A stretch of DNA of 64,000 nt from Sulfurospirillum sp. SCADC (GCF_000743525.1 NZ_JQGK01000004.1:106298-170297), one strand, 5' to 3'; shown: positions 38,788-49,061, counted from the stretch's first letter. The notes: generated by a model not told the origin, from the sequence alone. Program-made: numbers and translations.

Positions 38788-39412
38788 AACGATGCAACGC
38801 AAACTCTTGGTGTGGATTCTTCCACGCCTTGCTTATGTGTTCATGAACCTTCTTTTCTTTACATGTAAAAAGAAATTTCACTATCAACAGCGTGTTTTTG
38901 GTTCTCCTACGCTGTATGCTATGTGGCACGGTGAGTTATTGATGGCTGCGTTAGCCTATCGACATTATTCGCAACGTACCCACATTAACACTGTTGATAC
39001 GATCATCAGCAACCATTTTGATGGGGAGATGATCGCAAAATTGATGGATCTTTACGGCGCAAAAACGATTCGTGGAAGTTCTTCGAAAGGCGGTGTGTCC
39101 GTTTTGAGACATGCGTTAAAATCGCTTCAAAATGGGCGCGATATTGGCATAACACCTGATGGTCCTAGAGGTCCAAGGCATAGCGTTGCCGATGGTGTTG
39201 TAGCCCTTGCTCGAATGAAAAAAGTGCCTATTGTCGCTATGAATTGCAGACCAACGTCGTATTGGAAAATGAAAAGTTGGGATCAGTTTTGCATTCCAAA
39301 ACCTTTTTGCACGTTAGAGTTCTACTACAGTGATCCTTTCTATGTGCATGAGTTTTCACTCGAAGAGGCAAAGGCGCTGATTCAAAAACGTCTTTTAGAA
39401 CACGCTGTTTGA
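38768..39412 (+). CDS. DUF374 lysophospholipid acyltransferase-like protein
   Basis: The 214-residue protein has an N-terminal membrane segment ([14 protein letters not shown]) and DUF374 features: [10 protein letters not shown] (H-acceptor motif with WHG), [26 protein letters not shown], and VPIVAMNC. These proteins are thought to acylate lipids or lipid A-like acceptors at the inner membrane. I use ATG 38768, which overlaps miaB by 20 bases; ATG 38792 is an alternative and neither has a strong ribosome site. One palindrome copy encodes Phe-Thr-Cys-Lys. Confidence 0.82.
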   Translation: MAKLFSKTMQRKLLVWILPRLAYVFMNLLFFTCKKKFHYQQRVFGSPTLYAMWHGELLMAALAYRHYSQRTHINTVDTIISNHFDGEMIAKLMDLYGAKTIRGSSSKGGVSVLRHALKSLQNGRDIGITPDGPRGPRHSVADGVVALARMKKVPIVAMNCRPTSYWKMKSWDQFCIPKPFCTLEFYYSDPFYVHEFSLEEAKALIQKRLLEHAV

Positions 39413-39536
39413 TGCACTTCGCCCAAATGGTACCGCTTTTGCTTGATATTTTACAAAACTTAAGCAAGATTAGTCTAATATATAGTACAAATTCAAATCA
39501 ACACAAGAGTAGTGATGTGAACAAAGAGTCAGAAAT

Positions 39537-40622
39537 ATGGGCATAAGAACTGTTCTTCAGAAAAAATTTCAGAATCTTTTTGTGGCTGTTGTGTTAAGTG
39601 AGACTGAATGTACCCTGCGTTGTAAAGTGCTTAAAGAGGGCGCCATTACTCGAACGTTTACCAAAACCTTTACGTTGACATCTCCATTAGATGCGCTTGA
39701 TAAAAACCTTGAAGATTATTTGATGAATTTGCAAGATGAGTATCAGTTTGTTTACATCGCTTTTTTGCTAAGTTCTTTAGGGCAAGGTGCCATTTCAGGC
39801 ACAGGAAACAGTGCTTTTAGCAAGCACAGCGTTGATATGCAAAATGTTTACAACGTCGCTTTGTTCAACCAATGGTCTGCGTATGCTTCGTTTATCGAGA
39901 TCAAATGGGCTAAGAATCTTTTTTCTGAAGTAGGTCTGGATTTTATCTACTCACCTTTTATTCTTTTGAGCGATTTTGTCGTTTCTCAAAAACTCAAAAA
40001 CAAGCCTACATGTTATCTTCTCAACTGCCAAGATTTTTTTATTTTAGCGATTTTTGAAGAGCGTCAATTACACTTTGGTGCTTTTTTCAAAACACAAACG
40101 GACACAGCATTTACCCACAGCAATGATATGAATGATTGGGAAAATGAACAAGAAGAAGAGGGTATTATCGACTCGACTGAAGAGATGTCCGAAATAGTAA
40201 CCGCCAATGATGACGAGGAAGCGCAAGAAGAAGAGATTGAAGAACTCAGTGAATTAGGTGAACTTGGTGATCTTGAAGATATTGATGATTTGCGCTCTAC
40301 CGACTCTTTCTCCGATGTGAATGATCGCTCCTTAAGTCAATTAAGAGGCATGGACGCGCTCAAAGATGAGGACATCAGCCTAGAGCTTTATGGGCGCGAT
40401 CTTTTGGTCTATAAGTACTTGAAAACGGCACTGGAAGAGTATTATCACAACCCTTTGTATGTCAGTGAATTTATTGATGAGATTATCATTTTTGATGGCT
40501 ATGAGATCAGTTCCGATTTGATTCATCAACTTGAAGATGAGCTAATGATGGACGTGGAGATTCACAAAGTGGACGTGGGTGATCGTATGTGTGACATCGC
40601 GATTAAAGAGGTTTTTAAATGA
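39537..40622 (+). CDS. PilM-like cytoplasmic protein with acidic insert
   Basis: The 361-residue protein lacks a strong membrane segment. Its order (before two small single-helix proteins) and a GspL/PilM-like N-terminal half suggest an actin-fold assembly protein of a type IV pilus or type II secretion system. Residues about 195-250 are a D/E-rich insert that does not belong to PilM families I know. The gene overlaps the next by four bases. The assignment is by position and general pattern, so moderate. Confidence 0.5.
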   Translation: MGIRTVLQKKFQNLFVAVVLSETECTLRCKVLKEGAITRTFTKTFTLTSPLDALDKNLEDYLMNLQDEYQFVYIAFLLSSLGQGAISGTGNSAFSKHSVDMQNVYNVALFNQWSAYASFIEIKWAKNLFSEVGLDFIYSPFILLSDFVVSQKLKNKPTCYLLNCQDFFILAIFEERQLHFGAFFKTQTDTAFTHSNDMNDWENEQEEEGIIDSTEEMSEIVTANDDEEAQEEEIEELSELGELGDLEDIDDLRSTDSFSDVNDRSLSQLRGMDALKDEDISLELYGRDLLVYKYLKTALEEYYHNPLYVSEFIDEIIIFDGYEISSDLIHQLEDELMMDVEIHKVDVGDRMCDIAIKEVFK

Positions 40623-41140
40623 GACTAAGTTTCATCGCACCTCGTCCGAAGCCCTTTTTATCCCTCTTTAGCAAAATGTGGGTCATTTTTATTACTTTGA
40701 TGTCTCTGTTTATGATTATTTTCAATTTTTACATCGTGATTGAGATGAGCTCCTTTAAAAGTGGCGTGGTTGATCTAACCAAAGAGCGTGAAATGCTTGA
40801 ACAAAAGATCGATGAAGACGATGCAACCATTGGGCTGATTTTGCGCCAGAAAGCGCTCTCTGAAGAGATCTTTTCAAACAATACCCTCTTAAAAGAGAGC
40901 ATGAAAAATCTGTTTGATTTAGTCCCAGATCAAATTACACTCAAAAAAGTACAAATGGAGCGTAATTCGCTTATTTTATACGGTATCTCCCCCACACAAG
41001 ATACCTTTAATTTTTTGTTAGCAGCACCGCTCAAATCGATTTTTCATACCAGCAACACCACCTTTTACCTGACAAAAGAGGGGTGGTATAATTTTGTGAG
41101 CATTAACAAAATCATTGGCGAGGATGGCTTAGGTGAATAG
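40619..41140 (+). CDS. PilN-like bitopic membrane protein
   Basis: The 173-residue protein has a short cytoplasmic N-terminus, one membrane helix (about 20-42, MWVIFITLMSLFMIIFNFYIV), a coiled-coil stretch, and a ferredoxin-like C-terminal domain containing VPDQITLKKVQMERNSLILYG, which is the PilN/GspL pattern. It would sit in the inner-membrane platform of a pilus or DNA-uptake system with its two neighbours, both of which overlap it. Confidence 0.6.
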   Translation: MRLSFIAPRPKPFLSLFSKMWVIFITLMSLFMIIFNFYIVIEMSSFKSGVVDLTKEREMLEQKIDEDDATIGLILRQKALSEEIFSNNTLLKESMKNLFDLVPDQITLKKVQMERNSLILYGISPTQDTFNFLLAAPLKSIFHTSNTTFYLTKEGWYNFVSINKIIGEDGLGE

Positions 41141-41672
41141 TTTTGACCGCAGTTTAGACAAAATCGACATGATGAAATTGCTCATTTTTTTAATGGTGTT
41201 TATCATGGTTACCTTTGCCTTTGTTTTTTTGCTGATCATCCCCAATGTCAAAGAACACCGCATCTTGCAAGCAGAATACAAACGGGTTTTGGTGCATAAA
41301 ACCAGAGTTGAAAACCTCTTTTTGGAGCGCGAAGCAGAACTCTCTAAACTCAAAGCCGAGAACGTGCATGTGATCTCTGCGTTTAAACACCCCTTTACGC
41401 AAGAGGAGTTTATGCGCTATGCTGGAAAATTTTTTACCCAAGTATCACTCAAAGAAGTCACAAAATCAGCGTATAAAAAAGAGTTTGTTGAGTATGAACT
41501 CAACGTCACGTCAACCCTCAAAACACCGACCAACTTTTATAATTTTTTAGAAGGGCTGAACCGCTACACCAGCATCGTTCAAGCCGATTTTCCGATCTAT
41601 CTGGAATCTAGTAGTGAGAGTATTAGCTCAACCTTTAAAATTAAGGTCTACGATCTTAACGCAACGCATTAG
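41133..41672 (+). CDS. PilO-like bitopic membrane protein
   Basis: The 179-residue protein starts at GTG 41133, eight bases inside the end of the PilN-like gene. One N-terminal helix (LLIFLMVFIMVTFAFVFLLII), a coiled coil, and a C-terminal alpha/beta domain (VEYELNVTSTLKTPTNFYNFLEGL) follow the PilO arrangement. The 3' end overlaps the convergent tilS gene by 17 bases. Confidence 0.6.
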   Translation: MNSFDRSLDKIDMMKLLIFLMVFIMVTFAFVFLLIIPNVKEHRILQAEYKRVLVHKTRVENLFLEREAELSKLKAENVHVISAFKHPFTQEEFMRYAGKFFTQVSLKEVTKSAYKKEFVEYELNVTSTLKTPTNFYNFLEGLNRYTSIVQADFPIYLESSSESISSTFKIKVYDLNATH

Positions 41673-42663
41673 GATCAAGAGCGTGCGCGTAGAGGTAAGG
41701 GCGAATTTTTAGAGGAATGTGCGCTTTGCGACACGCCTCTTTAAATTTTTTCCCCATAGCATGTTTAAGATAAGGTGCTATAAAAATCTTCATCTCACCA
41801 AAACAGACCGCTATATTTCCGCCTATGACACAGTTTTTGGTGTTTAAAATCTCATCCCTTTGTGCTTTGGATAAAAGCGTTCCCATTTGTTTGATAATTT
41901 GATCGATTTGACGAATGTTGATAAGGTCATCCGCGTCGCGTGGCAGTATACAAAGCTCACCAATACGTTTAGCCTGATGGGGCAAAAGTCGTTTACGATC
42001 TTCGATTAAGTAGGCAAAACTTTTAGCGATACCTTCTTCGTACATATCAATCAGCGGCGTTGCATAGTCGTGTCGAAATTGATTGCGTAGATGCTTGCGT
42101 GAGGCATTACTTTCATCATTAAAGTAGGTGATTTGATGCTCATGAAGGTAGGTTTGAAGCGTCTTTTTGCTTACATGTAAAAGAGGGCGAACCAGCGTAT
42201 AATCGTTTCGTACTTCCACCTCTTGCATCCCTATCATCTCCACAAGTCCTGCTCCACGACCGAGTTGCATTAAAAACCATTCGAGTTGATCTCCTAAATG
42301 ATGCGCCATTAAAAGCGTATCGTAGCCATGTTCTTGGAGAATGGTTTCAAAAAAAGCGTAGCGCTCTTCTCTAGCATGGTGCTCAAAATTGCTCCCTTCC
42401 AGTTTACATGTAAAGCTAAAAAGGTGTTTATGATGCGTTGTGGCAAGTGCTTTGGCATGCGCCTCTTCAGCATCACTTTGCGCTCTGGTTTGGTAATTCA
42501 CATGGGCTATATCAAACGAAATGTTCTGCTCTTTGAGTAAAAAGAAGAGGGCAGTGGAGTCTCCACCGCCTGAAAATGCTACTAAATTTTTTGATCTTTT
42601 AAGAAGTTCAAGTGTTGCATTATGCAACAGTGGTGATGGTTGCAATGAGTTGATTCCCAGCAC
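41656..42663 (-). CDS. tilS: tRNA(Ile)-lysidine synthetase
   Basis: The 335-residue enzyme puts lysine on C34 of tRNA-Ile2 so that it reads AUA. It has the PP-loop [14 protein letters not shown], an [15 protein letters not shown] block and [12 protein letters not shown]. Its start lies 44 bases inside the rimO end. Two palindrome copies (42171 and 42403) are in frame, one in each allowed frame. Confidence 0.92.
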   Translation of the reverse strand: MLGINSLQPSPLLHNATLELLKRSKNLVAFSGGGDSTALFFLLKEQNISFDIAHVNYQTRAQSDAEEAHAKALATTHHKHLFSFTCKLEGSNFEHHAREERYAFFETILQEHGYDTLLMAHHLGDQLEWFLMQLGRGAGLVEMIGMQEVEVRNDYTLVRPLLHVSKKTLQTYLHEHQITYFNDESNASRKHLRNQFRHDYATPLIDMYEEGIAKSFAYLIEDRKRLLPHQAKRIGELCILPRDADDLINIRQIDQIIKQMGTLLSKAQRDEILNTKNCVIGGNIAVCFGEMKIFIAPYLKHAMGKKFKEACRKAHIPLKIRPYLYAHALDPNALR

Positions 42664-43930
42664 ATTCGCTAATCGTTGCGCGGTAGCACTTGCCTACTTC
42701 AATGTTTGCGATGTCTGAGTCATTGACCAAGACTTCACCATCAATACTCGGTGCCCAAAGAAGCTCACGCGCGCCCATAAAATACTCGTGTTCGCTACTC
42801 TCTCCCTCAACTAAGATGACGACCTCTTTGCCCACCTCGTTTTTAAAGCTTTTTTTCGTTTTGGCTTGGACGAGTTTGTCGAGTTGTTTGATGCGTTTAT
42901 TGATCGTTTTGGTGTCGATTTTTTCATCCATCCCGTAAGCGCTGGTATCTTCTTCATCTGAATATGCAAAGATGTTGACACGGTCAAAATCAAACGCTTT
43001 GGCAAAGTCCAAAAGCTCTTTAAATTCCGCGTCGCTTTCGCCGGGATGTCCTACGATAAAACTGGTGCGAATAAAGCTATTGGGCGCTTTTTTCATGAGT
43101 TCTAATTGCTCAATGATTCGCTCACGTCCAGCACCTCGTTTCATGCGTTTGAGCATAGAGTTGCTGATGTGTTGGATCGGCATGTCAAAGTAGTTGTGAA
43201 ACAGCGGTGAGCTAATAATGCGCTCAATCAGAGCGTTTGACGTTGTGGTTGGGTAAAGATACAAAATACGCGCACTCTTCACACCATCGATTTTTTCCAC
43301 TGCATCAATGAGTTTAATCAGTCCCTCTTTTTCCCCCACATCGCGAAGAAATGAACTGCTATCTTGAGAGATAAAACTAAAGTCATAAAAACCTTTGGCA
43401 ACGAGCGCTTTGACCTCTTTAATGAGAGATTCAAGGGTTCGTGAATGCAGTTTGCCTTTAAATCCAGGAATGGCGCAAAAGCTACAGGCTTGGTTACAGC
43501 CTTCGGAAAGTTTGACATACGCATGCGCATTGGAACCCGTAATCACGCGCTCTTCTTCGTTTAGGAGGTAGGTTGCCGGGCTAAAACGGTTCTGGCGAAG
43601 GGCGATGATCTCATCGATTTTGTCATAATCACCCACGCCTGTAAAAAGGTCGACCTCTTTAAGCTCTTGGGTCAAATCTTCTTTGTAACGTTCGCTCAAA
43701 CAGCCTGCCATGACAAGCACAGAGCCTTTTTTACGCGCTTCGTGGAGTGAGAAAATGGTGTTGAGACTCTCCTCTTTCGCAGGTCCGATGAAACCACAGG
43801 TGTTGACGATAAGTACGTCCGCTTTGGAGGGATCATCGCAAAGCTCATAGGCTTGAAGTTTGCCGAGCATCACTTCGCTATCAACGAGATTTTTATTGCA
43901 GCCCAGTGAGACTAAATGTAGTTTTTTCAA
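42620..43930 (-). CDS. rimO: Ribosomal protein S12 methylthiotransferase RimO
   Basis: The 436-residue radical-SAM enzyme modifies an aspartate of ribosomal protein S12. It shows [39 protein letters not shown], the radical-[21 protein letters not shown] and a C-terminal TRAM domain. GCNKN and CGFIG mark RimO rather than MiaB. I set the start at TTG 43930, which has an AAGGA site and gives the family N-terminus; an in-frame ATG 60 bases upstream would run into the hairpin element. The 3' end overlaps tilS. Confidence 0.94.
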   Translation of the reverse strand: MKKLHLVSLGCNKNLVDSEVMLGKLQAYELCDDPSKADVLIVNTCGFIGPAKEESLNTIFSLHEARKKGSVLVMAGCLSERYKEDLTQELKEVDLFTGVGDYDKIDEIIALRQNRFSPATYLLNEEERVITGSNAHAYVKLSEGCNQACSFCAIPGFKGKLHSRTLESLIKEVKALVAKGFYDFSFISQDSSSFLRDVGEKEGLIKLIDAVEKIDGVKSARILYLYPTTTSNALIERIISSPLFHNYFDMPIQHISNSMLKRMKRGAGRERIIEQLELMKKAPNSFIRTSFIVGHPGESDAEFKELLDFAKAFDFDRVNIFAYSDEEDTSAYGMDEKIDTKTINKRIKQLDKLVQAKTKKSFKNEVGKEVVILVEGESSEHEYFMGARELLWAPSIDGEVLVNDSDIANIEVGKCYRATISECAGNQLIATITTVA

Positions 43931-43968
43931 TGTATTCCTTAATAGAGTTCTTTCAGAACTCGTTTTAC

Positions 43969-44035
43969 GCTTCGAAAGCAAAGCTTCCAAAGCTACGTTT
44001 GCAACTAGGGCACTAAAGCTTGCCTCTTATGAGGC
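43969..44035 (-). repeat. Dispersed double-hairpin element, copy 3
   Basis: Read on the minus strand: GCCTC/GAGGC hairpin (44035-44022), CAAGCTTTAGTG, then a second hairpin with 11-base arms (43993-43983 and 43979-43969) around TTT. The arms pair with two G-T wobbles although their sequence differs from copies 1 and 2. It lies 12 bases after panC and before rimO. Confidence 0.7.
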
Positions 44036-44046
44036 AGAAAAATACC

Positions 44047-44868
44047 TTAGATCCATAAATTATCAATGAGGCGAGTGGTGCCAACTTTGGCGCAGACGAG
44101 AATGATAGAGTTGCCTATTTCAATGGTTTCTATTGTATCAAAATCACGATTTAAAATTTCCACGTATTCTACATGTAAAGGTTTGAGGGTCTGTAACATT
44201 TCAGCTTGAATCGTTGCAATATCACGCTCCCCTGCGATCACTGCATGGGTTGCCACTTTCAAAGATTCGCACAAAAGCAGTGCATCTTGGCGCTCTTGGG
44301 CGTTTAGATACGCATTGCGACTCGAAAGTGCGAGTCCGTCATCTTCTCGGATAATTTCGCACGGGATAATCTCCAAATCCAAAAAGAGACTTTTGACCAT
44401 ATTTTGAATCAAATAGAGCTGTTGCGCATCTTTTTTACCAAAATAAGCCCTATTGGGTTTGGTAAGATGAAAGAGTTTGAGCACAACACGTAAAACGCCA
44501 TCAAAATGCCCAGGGCGCGCTAAGCCCTCCAAAATATAAGCTTTGGCACTGGGTGCTAAAATCGTTGGTTCCATGGGTGAGTACATGATTTCAGCCGTGG
44601 GCATAAAAAGAATGCTCACGCCTGCAAGTTCACAGATTTTGATGTCAGCTTGGGTTCGCTGTGGGTAGGTACTAAAATCTTCTCCTGCTAAAAACTGTGT
44701 AGGATTGACAAAAACAGAGACAATGGTATGATCATTCTCAGCGATGGATTGTTGCATCAACGAAAGGTGTCCGTTGTGCAAGGCTCCCATGGTTGGCACG
44801 AAGCCAATGGAGCCTTGAAGCTCTTTTCTTGCTTGGGATAATTCAGTGATAGTTTTTACTATTTTCAT
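44047..44868 (-). CDS. panC: Pantothenate synthetase
   Basis: The 273-residue ligase joins pantoate and beta-alanine. It shows GFVPTMGALHNGHLSLM (HxGH), VSVFVNPTQF, YFGKKDAQQ, and REDDGLALSSRNAYL. I use ATG 44868; a GTG three codons upstream is also possible. panB is elsewhere in the window (15534-16322), so the pathway genes are not an operon. The double-hairpin element follows. Confidence 0.94.
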   Translation of the reverse strand: MKIVKTITELSQARKELQGSIGFVPTMGALHNGHLSLMQQSIAENDHTIVSVFVNPTQFLAGEDFSTYPQRTQADIKICELAGVSILFMPTAEIMYSPMEPTILAPSAKAYILEGLARPGHFDGVLRVVLKLFHLTKPNRAYFGKKDAQQLYLIQNMVKSLFLDLEIIPCEIIREDDGLALSSRNAYLNAQERQDALLLCESLKVATHAVIAGERDIATIQAEMLQTLKPLHVEYVEILNRDFDTIETIEIGNSIILVCAKVGTTRLIDNLWI

Positions 44869-44898
44869 TTTAGGCACTTTTGAGTAAAATATAAGACT

Positions 44899-44931
44899 AG
44901 ACTTCTAAGAAACGGTTCTTAGGAAAAGTCT
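44899..44931 (+). promoter_or_regulatory. Hairpin in the prfB leader
   Basis: AGACTT pairs with AAGTCT and CTAAGAA with TTCTTAG around ACGG, with a three-base bulge, followed by TTTT. It is terminator-shaped but sits 39 bases before the prfB start, so it may be a leader attenuator or the terminator of a minor upstream transcript. Confidence 0.45.
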
Positions 44932-44969
44932 TTTAAATTGAAGCGAGTATTATAGCAAAAGGAAACCAT

Positions 44970-46064
44970 TTGGATAGTTACGAATACACCGAACTTCTCA
45001 AAAAATTAACCACAAAAGTGGACAATATTGCTCAGATTATCAAGCCAGAAGAGTTGATTTCAAGGCTAGGTGAGATTGAGATGATCGAGCAAGACCCTGA
45101 ATTTTGGAACGATGCGAAGAAGGCCGCTGAGTTGCAAAAAGAAAAAACCTCTTTAAATTCCTTACTGACCCGTTATACCAAAGCCAAAAATGTGGTTGTG
45201 GATGCGGTCGATTTGTACGAGATGGCAAACAGTGAAAACGATGAAGCAACCATCGAAGAGCTTTACAAAGATGCAGACCATTTGGAAGATCACATCACCA
45301 ATTTAGAGATAGCCATGATGCTTAGTGGCGAAAATGATAACAAAAATGCCATTATCTCCATTCACCCAGGTGCTGGAGGGACGGAGAGTCAAGACTGGGC
45401 GAGCATGTTGTACCGTATGTATTTAAGATGGGCGGAACGCTCTGGTTTTAAAGTCGAAGTGCTCGACTACCAAGAGGGTGATGAGGCTGGGCTTAAAGAT
45501 GTGAGTTTTATCATCAGTGGTGAAAATGCGTATGGCTACCTTAAAGTTGAAAATGGCATCCACCGTTTGGTGCGTATCAGCCCCTTTGATGCCAATGCCA
45601 AACGTCACACATCGTTTAGTTCTGTGATGGTCTCTCCTGAAGTGGATGATGACATTGACATCGTTATCGAAGATCGTGACCTTAAAGTAGACACCTACCG
45701 ATCAGGCGGATCAGGTGGTCAGCACGTCAATAAAACCGACAGTGCGATTCGCATCACTCATGTGCCTACAGGCATTGTGGTACAGTGTCAAAATGATCGC
45801 TCACAGCATAAAAACAGAGCAACGGCGATGAAAATGTTGAAGTCACGTTTGTATGAGTTTGAACTTGAAAAACAACAAGCGGTGAAAGATGGGGTTGAAA
45901 AGAGCGAAATTGGTTGGGGACACCAGATACGCAGTTACGTTTTAGCGCCCTACCAACAAGTCAAAGACAACCGAAGCACCATCGCCTATTCGCAAGTCAA
46001 TAACATTTTAGATGGCGATATTTCAAAAATGATCGAAGATGTGCTGATTGCACAAAAACGCTAA
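44970..46064 (+). CDS. prfB: Peptide chain release factor 2
   Basis: RF2 ends translation at UGA and UAA. The 364-residue protein has the helical domain 1, the codon-recognition region, and the GGQ loop [15 protein letters not shown] at about 245. The start is TTG 44970 after AAAAGGAAA. The frame is unbroken, so the programmed +1 frameshift that controls E. coli RF2 is absent; this is usual in this phylum as far as I know. Confidence 0.95.
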   Translation: MDSYEYTELLKKLTTKVDNIAQIIKPEELISRLGEIEMIEQDPEFWNDAKKAAELQKEKTSLNSLLTRYTKAKNVVVDAVDLYEMANSENDEATIEELYKDADHLEDHITNLEIAMMLSGENDNKNAIISIHPGAGGTESQDWASMLYRMYLRWAERSGFKVEVLDYQEGDEAGLKDVSFIISGENAYGYLKVENGIHRLVRISPFDANAKRHTSFSSVMVSPEVDDDIDIVIEDRDLKVDTYRSGGSGGQHVNKTDSAIRITHVPTGIVVQCQNDRSQHKNRATAMKMLKSRLYEFELEKQQAVKDGVEKSEIGWGHQIRSYVLAPYQQVKDNRSTIAYSQVNNILDGDISKMIEDVLIAQKR

Positions 46065-46089
46065 AAATACTCTATACAAGGAAGAACCA

Positions 46090-46413
46090 ATGGAAAAACA
46101 AGCAATCTTAACACAACTAGGCTACAGTGTTACACCAAAGTCTGAAGCGCAACTTGAGTGCGTTATCAACAATACCATAGGGTTTGAACATGTTGGCAAA
46201 CACCTGCTTGCACTCCACGATGCCCTTAAAGTGCATCACTCTTTTGTGGCACTCTCTAGTAACAAAGATTACTTCAAAATCAAAAACGAAGCCACCAGTG
46301 CTGATCTGATTGATGAAGTCAATGAAATGATTCACAAATGGGCAGCAAAATATAAAGTGACTTTGGAAAAAGTTCCTCACAAAAACACCTATTACGTCAT
46401 AGGCTACAAATAA
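46090..46413 (+). CDS. Conserved hypothetical protein, 107 residues
   Basis: I do not recognise this protein. It is soluble, without a signal peptide or membrane helix, and alternates helices and strands. ATG 46090 follows AAGGAAG; an in-frame ATG 42 bases upstream lies at the prfB end without a ribosome site. It is 25 bases from prfB and 12 from the next gene, so it is probably in the same transcript. Confidence 0.7.
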   Translation: MEKQAILTQLGYSVTPKSEAQLECVINNTIGFEHVGKHLLALHDALKVHHSFVALSSNKDYFKIKNEATSADLIDEVNEMIHKWAAKYKVTLEKVPHKNTYYVIGYK

Positions 46414-46425
46414 CAAAGGCTCTGT

Positions 46426-47820
46426 ATGTCAAAAACAAAATACCTCATTATCGCTGCTGTGGTTGCATCGGCTCTTGGCGTCACACCACTGGTTGTTTCT
46501 CACAACGTTGATAGCATCATTGAAACCAACAGCGCACTGCTCGAAAAAAATGGGCTTAAGCAAGAGATTTTAAGTAAAAGTGGCTATTTCACCAGTGTGC
46601 GAACCTTTAGCCTTGAAGTGATCGATGCCAAAAAAGCACGCGACTTTTTACTTGCGCAGTTGGTTGCGAAAAACGCCCAGTACACACTTTTTGCCGAGGC
46701 GATGAAAGAAGAGAGTAACCATGGCATCAACGAATCGTTGGATGGTCTCACATTCAAAGGAGAAATGATCCACTCCAATCTTTTGCCAGGCGATGTTAAA
46801 CTCTCCTTATCTCTCGATCAACTGCCCAAATCAGTTCAAGAAGAGCTTGCCAACAACAAAGCAGTCAGCGATGCGATTAACCCACTGTTGACGCGCGGTG
46901 TTTTAGCAGTTGAAATGATCTTAACGAGCGATCAAAAACTCAAAGATCTGAAGTTCAAAGACATCAAAGAAGAGATCAAAGCAGAGGGGGCAGTGCTAAG
47001 CATTGACACGCAAAACCAGCGAATGAGCCTTAATGAACGTGGTGGTGTCGTGCAAGGTGTTTTAGGCGTTGGCAAACAAAACCTTGGTGTGATGGGTGAG
47101 ATGTTTATGTTTAAAAGCGAGCTCAAAGATTTTGTCTATAACTTTAACTACAAAGATGAGCTCAATAACAGAGGCGATATGAGCATTGGCACGTACGCGC
47201 TTGAAATGAACGATGAGTATTCCAATGTCAAATTTGACCTTGGCTTTTTGAAAGCAAATAGTAGTATTGAAGATGTGCAAAAAGATCTTCAGGTCAAAGC
47301 CGACTATACGCTGGGCAACATTGCGCTGCTCAGTGATACCGATGACATTAAGCTGGAGACACTTTTTGCCAAACTCTTTTTACGTGGGGTTCATTCCGAC
47401 ACGATGAAGAAAGTACAAGCAGACTACAATGCGTTGCTTCTTGGGACGACTACGGTTGAAGATAAAGTGCTGATTGATGACTTTGTAGCGTTGGTAAACC
47501 ATGGGGTAAAAATAGATTTAGACATCGCTCTAAAGGGGCTTGCAACACAAATGCTCACGCTTAAAGATGTGAGTGTAGATACTAAGCTTGAGATTGCGCC
47601 CAACAGTTACAACGACACCCAAAGCCCACTTGCACTTATTGGATTGGTTGATATTACGTCCAAAGTGAAAGTGCACAAAGATGACCGTGTGATGCTTGAA
47701 TTGATGGGGTTGACTTCAGCGGAAGATTTTGCGCGAGGCAAGGCTGAGGGTGATTTTTTCATCTATGAAATTGCGATGAAAAAAGGTGCCATTAGTGTTA
47801 ATGGTCAAATCATCCAGTAA
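46426..47820 (+). CDS. DUF945-like (YdgA-type) exported protein
   Basis: The 464-residue protein has one N-terminal helix (LIIAAVVASALGVTPLVV) that acts as signal or anchor, then a long repetitive beta-rich region of the DUF945 kind (ETNSALLEKNGLKQEILSKSGYF, GVLAVEMILTS). Proteins of this family are periplasmic and of unknown function. It is followed after three bases by an EI24-like gene. Confidence 0.7.
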   Translation: MSKTKYLIIAAVVASALGVTPLVVSHNVDSIIETNSALLEKNGLKQEILSKSGYFTSVRTFSLEVIDAKKARDFLLAQLVAKNAQYTLFAEAMKEESNHGINESLDGLTFKGEMIHSNLLPGDVKLSLSLDQLPKSVQEELANNKAVSDAINPLLTRGVLAVEMILTSDQKLKDLKFKDIKEEIKAEGAVLSIDTQNQRMSLNERGGVVQGVLGVGKQNLGVMGEMFMFKSELKDFVYNFNYKDELNNRGDMSIGTYALEMNDEYSNVKFDLGFLKANSSIEDVQKDLQVKADYTLGNIALLSDTDDIKLETLFAKLFLRGVHSDTMKKVQADYNALLLGTTTVEDKVLIDDFVALVNHGVKIDLDIALKGLATQMLTLKDVSVDTKLEIAPNSYNDTQSPLALIGLVDITSKVKVHKDDRVMLELMGLTSAEDFARGKAEGDFFIYEIAMKKGAISVNGQIIQ

Positions 47821-47823
47821 GTC

Positions 47824-48570
47824 ATGAATACACCCACTCAAACCAACATTTTTGCCCTAGCTCTTGGAGATACACTCTCTCCAAGGGTTTTACTCGTTTC
47901 TCTGCTCTCGTTTCTCTTAACCATCGTTGTTTTTATAGGTGCGATTTGGCTGCTGTTTGGCGGTATGGGCGCACTTTCCGAATGGGTCGCACAGAGTTTG
48001 CAAAGTTTTGAAGGGAGCATCGAGCAGAGTTGGTTTTTGAGTATGGTTTCACTCATCTTCATCACCAAAACAGTGGTGGCGATTCTCTTCTTTTTTACCT
48101 CTGCGATGGTGACGTACTATCTTTTTTTGATGGTTTACTCGGTGATCGTCGGGCTTTTTGCAGGCTATTTCATTAAAGAGATCGGCACCATTTACTACCC
48201 AACGGTTGCTTTTCGTGGCATTGGGCTTTTCAGTTATCTGTGGATGGTGCTAAAGACGCTGTTATGGACGACACTGATGTTTTTGCTGCTCTCACCGTTG
48301 GTTTTTATTCCGGTGCTCAATTTCGCGCTTCTCGTACCTGTCTATTACCTGTTTCATAAACTTTTAGTCTTGGATGTGGCTTCGATGCTGAATTCGACGC
48401 AGGAGTATAGGGAGCTTAAACGCTTGTATGCAGGGCAGATGAGGGGAATTTCGTTGGTCTGTTTTGCACTGACGGTTATCCCGTTTTTAGGGGTGGTCAT
48501 CTATCCTTATTATGTGATTGTGATGAGTCACTTTTTGTTTCGCAAAACGAAGGGGATTCGAGCTCTTTAA
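47824..48570 (+). CDS. EI24-domain (CysZ-like) membrane protein
   Basis: The 248-residue inner-membrane protein has four or so long hydrophobic segments and the EI24 pattern: an early LALGDTLSPRVL, a mid-protein YPTVAFRGIGLFSYLWMVLK segment and the late RELKRLYAGQMRGISLVCFALTVIPFLGVVIYPY segment, which lies in the region known from CysZ. Sulfate transport is the role of CysZ, but no sulfate gene is near. Its end overlaps the convergent asparaginase-like gene by four bases. Confidence 0.72.
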   Translation: MNTPTQTNIFALALGDTLSPRVLLVSLLSFLLTIVVFIGAIWLLFGGMGALSEWVAQSLQSFEGSIEQSWFLSMVSLIFITKTVVAILFFFTSAMVTYYLFLMVYSVIVGLFAGYFIKEIGTIYYPTVAFRGIGLFSYLWMVLKTLLWTTLMFLLLSPLVFIPVLNFALLVPVYYLFHKLLVLDVASMLNSTQEYRELKRLYAGQMRGISLVCFALTVIPFLGVVIYPYYVIVMSHFLFRKTKGIRAL

Positions 48571-49061
48571 CAGAGCTCAAAAATCCCTTTTGGACGGTTT
48601 TTGTAGATTGTTCCATGGCTGGCAACAGCACCGTGCATAGCAAGATAAACACCGTTTTTTTCTCTTACATGTAAATCACCAAGCGCCATCATGAAATTCG
48701 CGGTTGCTTCGATCGTATCGATGCTAAAAGGCACCATTGCACCTGTAAGAGAGATAATTTTATCTTTTACATGTAACGCTAAAAACGTAGCGGTCACATC
48801 CATCGTGTCGGTACCATGGACGATCAAAACTCTCTTGGCGGATGAGGCTTGAATCGTCTGAACAATCAACTCGCGATCTTCCTCACTCATCTCCAGACTG
48901 TCTTTGTGAATGATGTTTAAAAGTTCATACGAAGTATTGGTACAATACTGCAAAATAGACTCCACGGCAATGCCGTCCGTGGGAACTTCCAGCTCTCCTT
49001 TGAGGGGATTGTAGCGTTTGTTAAATGTGCCACCTGTGTTGAGAATAAGGATTTTCTCCAT
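48567..49061 (-). CDS. Half-length asparaginase-like protein (N-terminal domain only)
   Basis: The 164-residue protein corresponds to the N-terminal catalytic domain of L-asparaginase: LILNTGGTFNKRYN (first catalytic threonine block) and VLIVHGTDTMDVTATFLA (second block with Thr-Asp). The usual C-terminal domain of about 150 residues is absent, and the end is clean, with no frameshifted continuation. It may be a distinct one-domain family. It lies three bases after dnaX. Two palindrome copies 102 bases apart are in frame (Leu-His-Val). Confidence 0.8.
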   Translation of the reverse strand: MEKILILNTGGTFNKRYNPLKGELEVPTDGIAVESILQYCTNTSYELLNIIHKDSLEMSEEDRELIVQTIQASSAKRVLIVHGTDTMDVTATFLALHVKDKIISLTGAMVPFSIDTIEATANFMMALGDLHVREKNGVYLAMHGAVASHGTIYKNRPKGIFELC

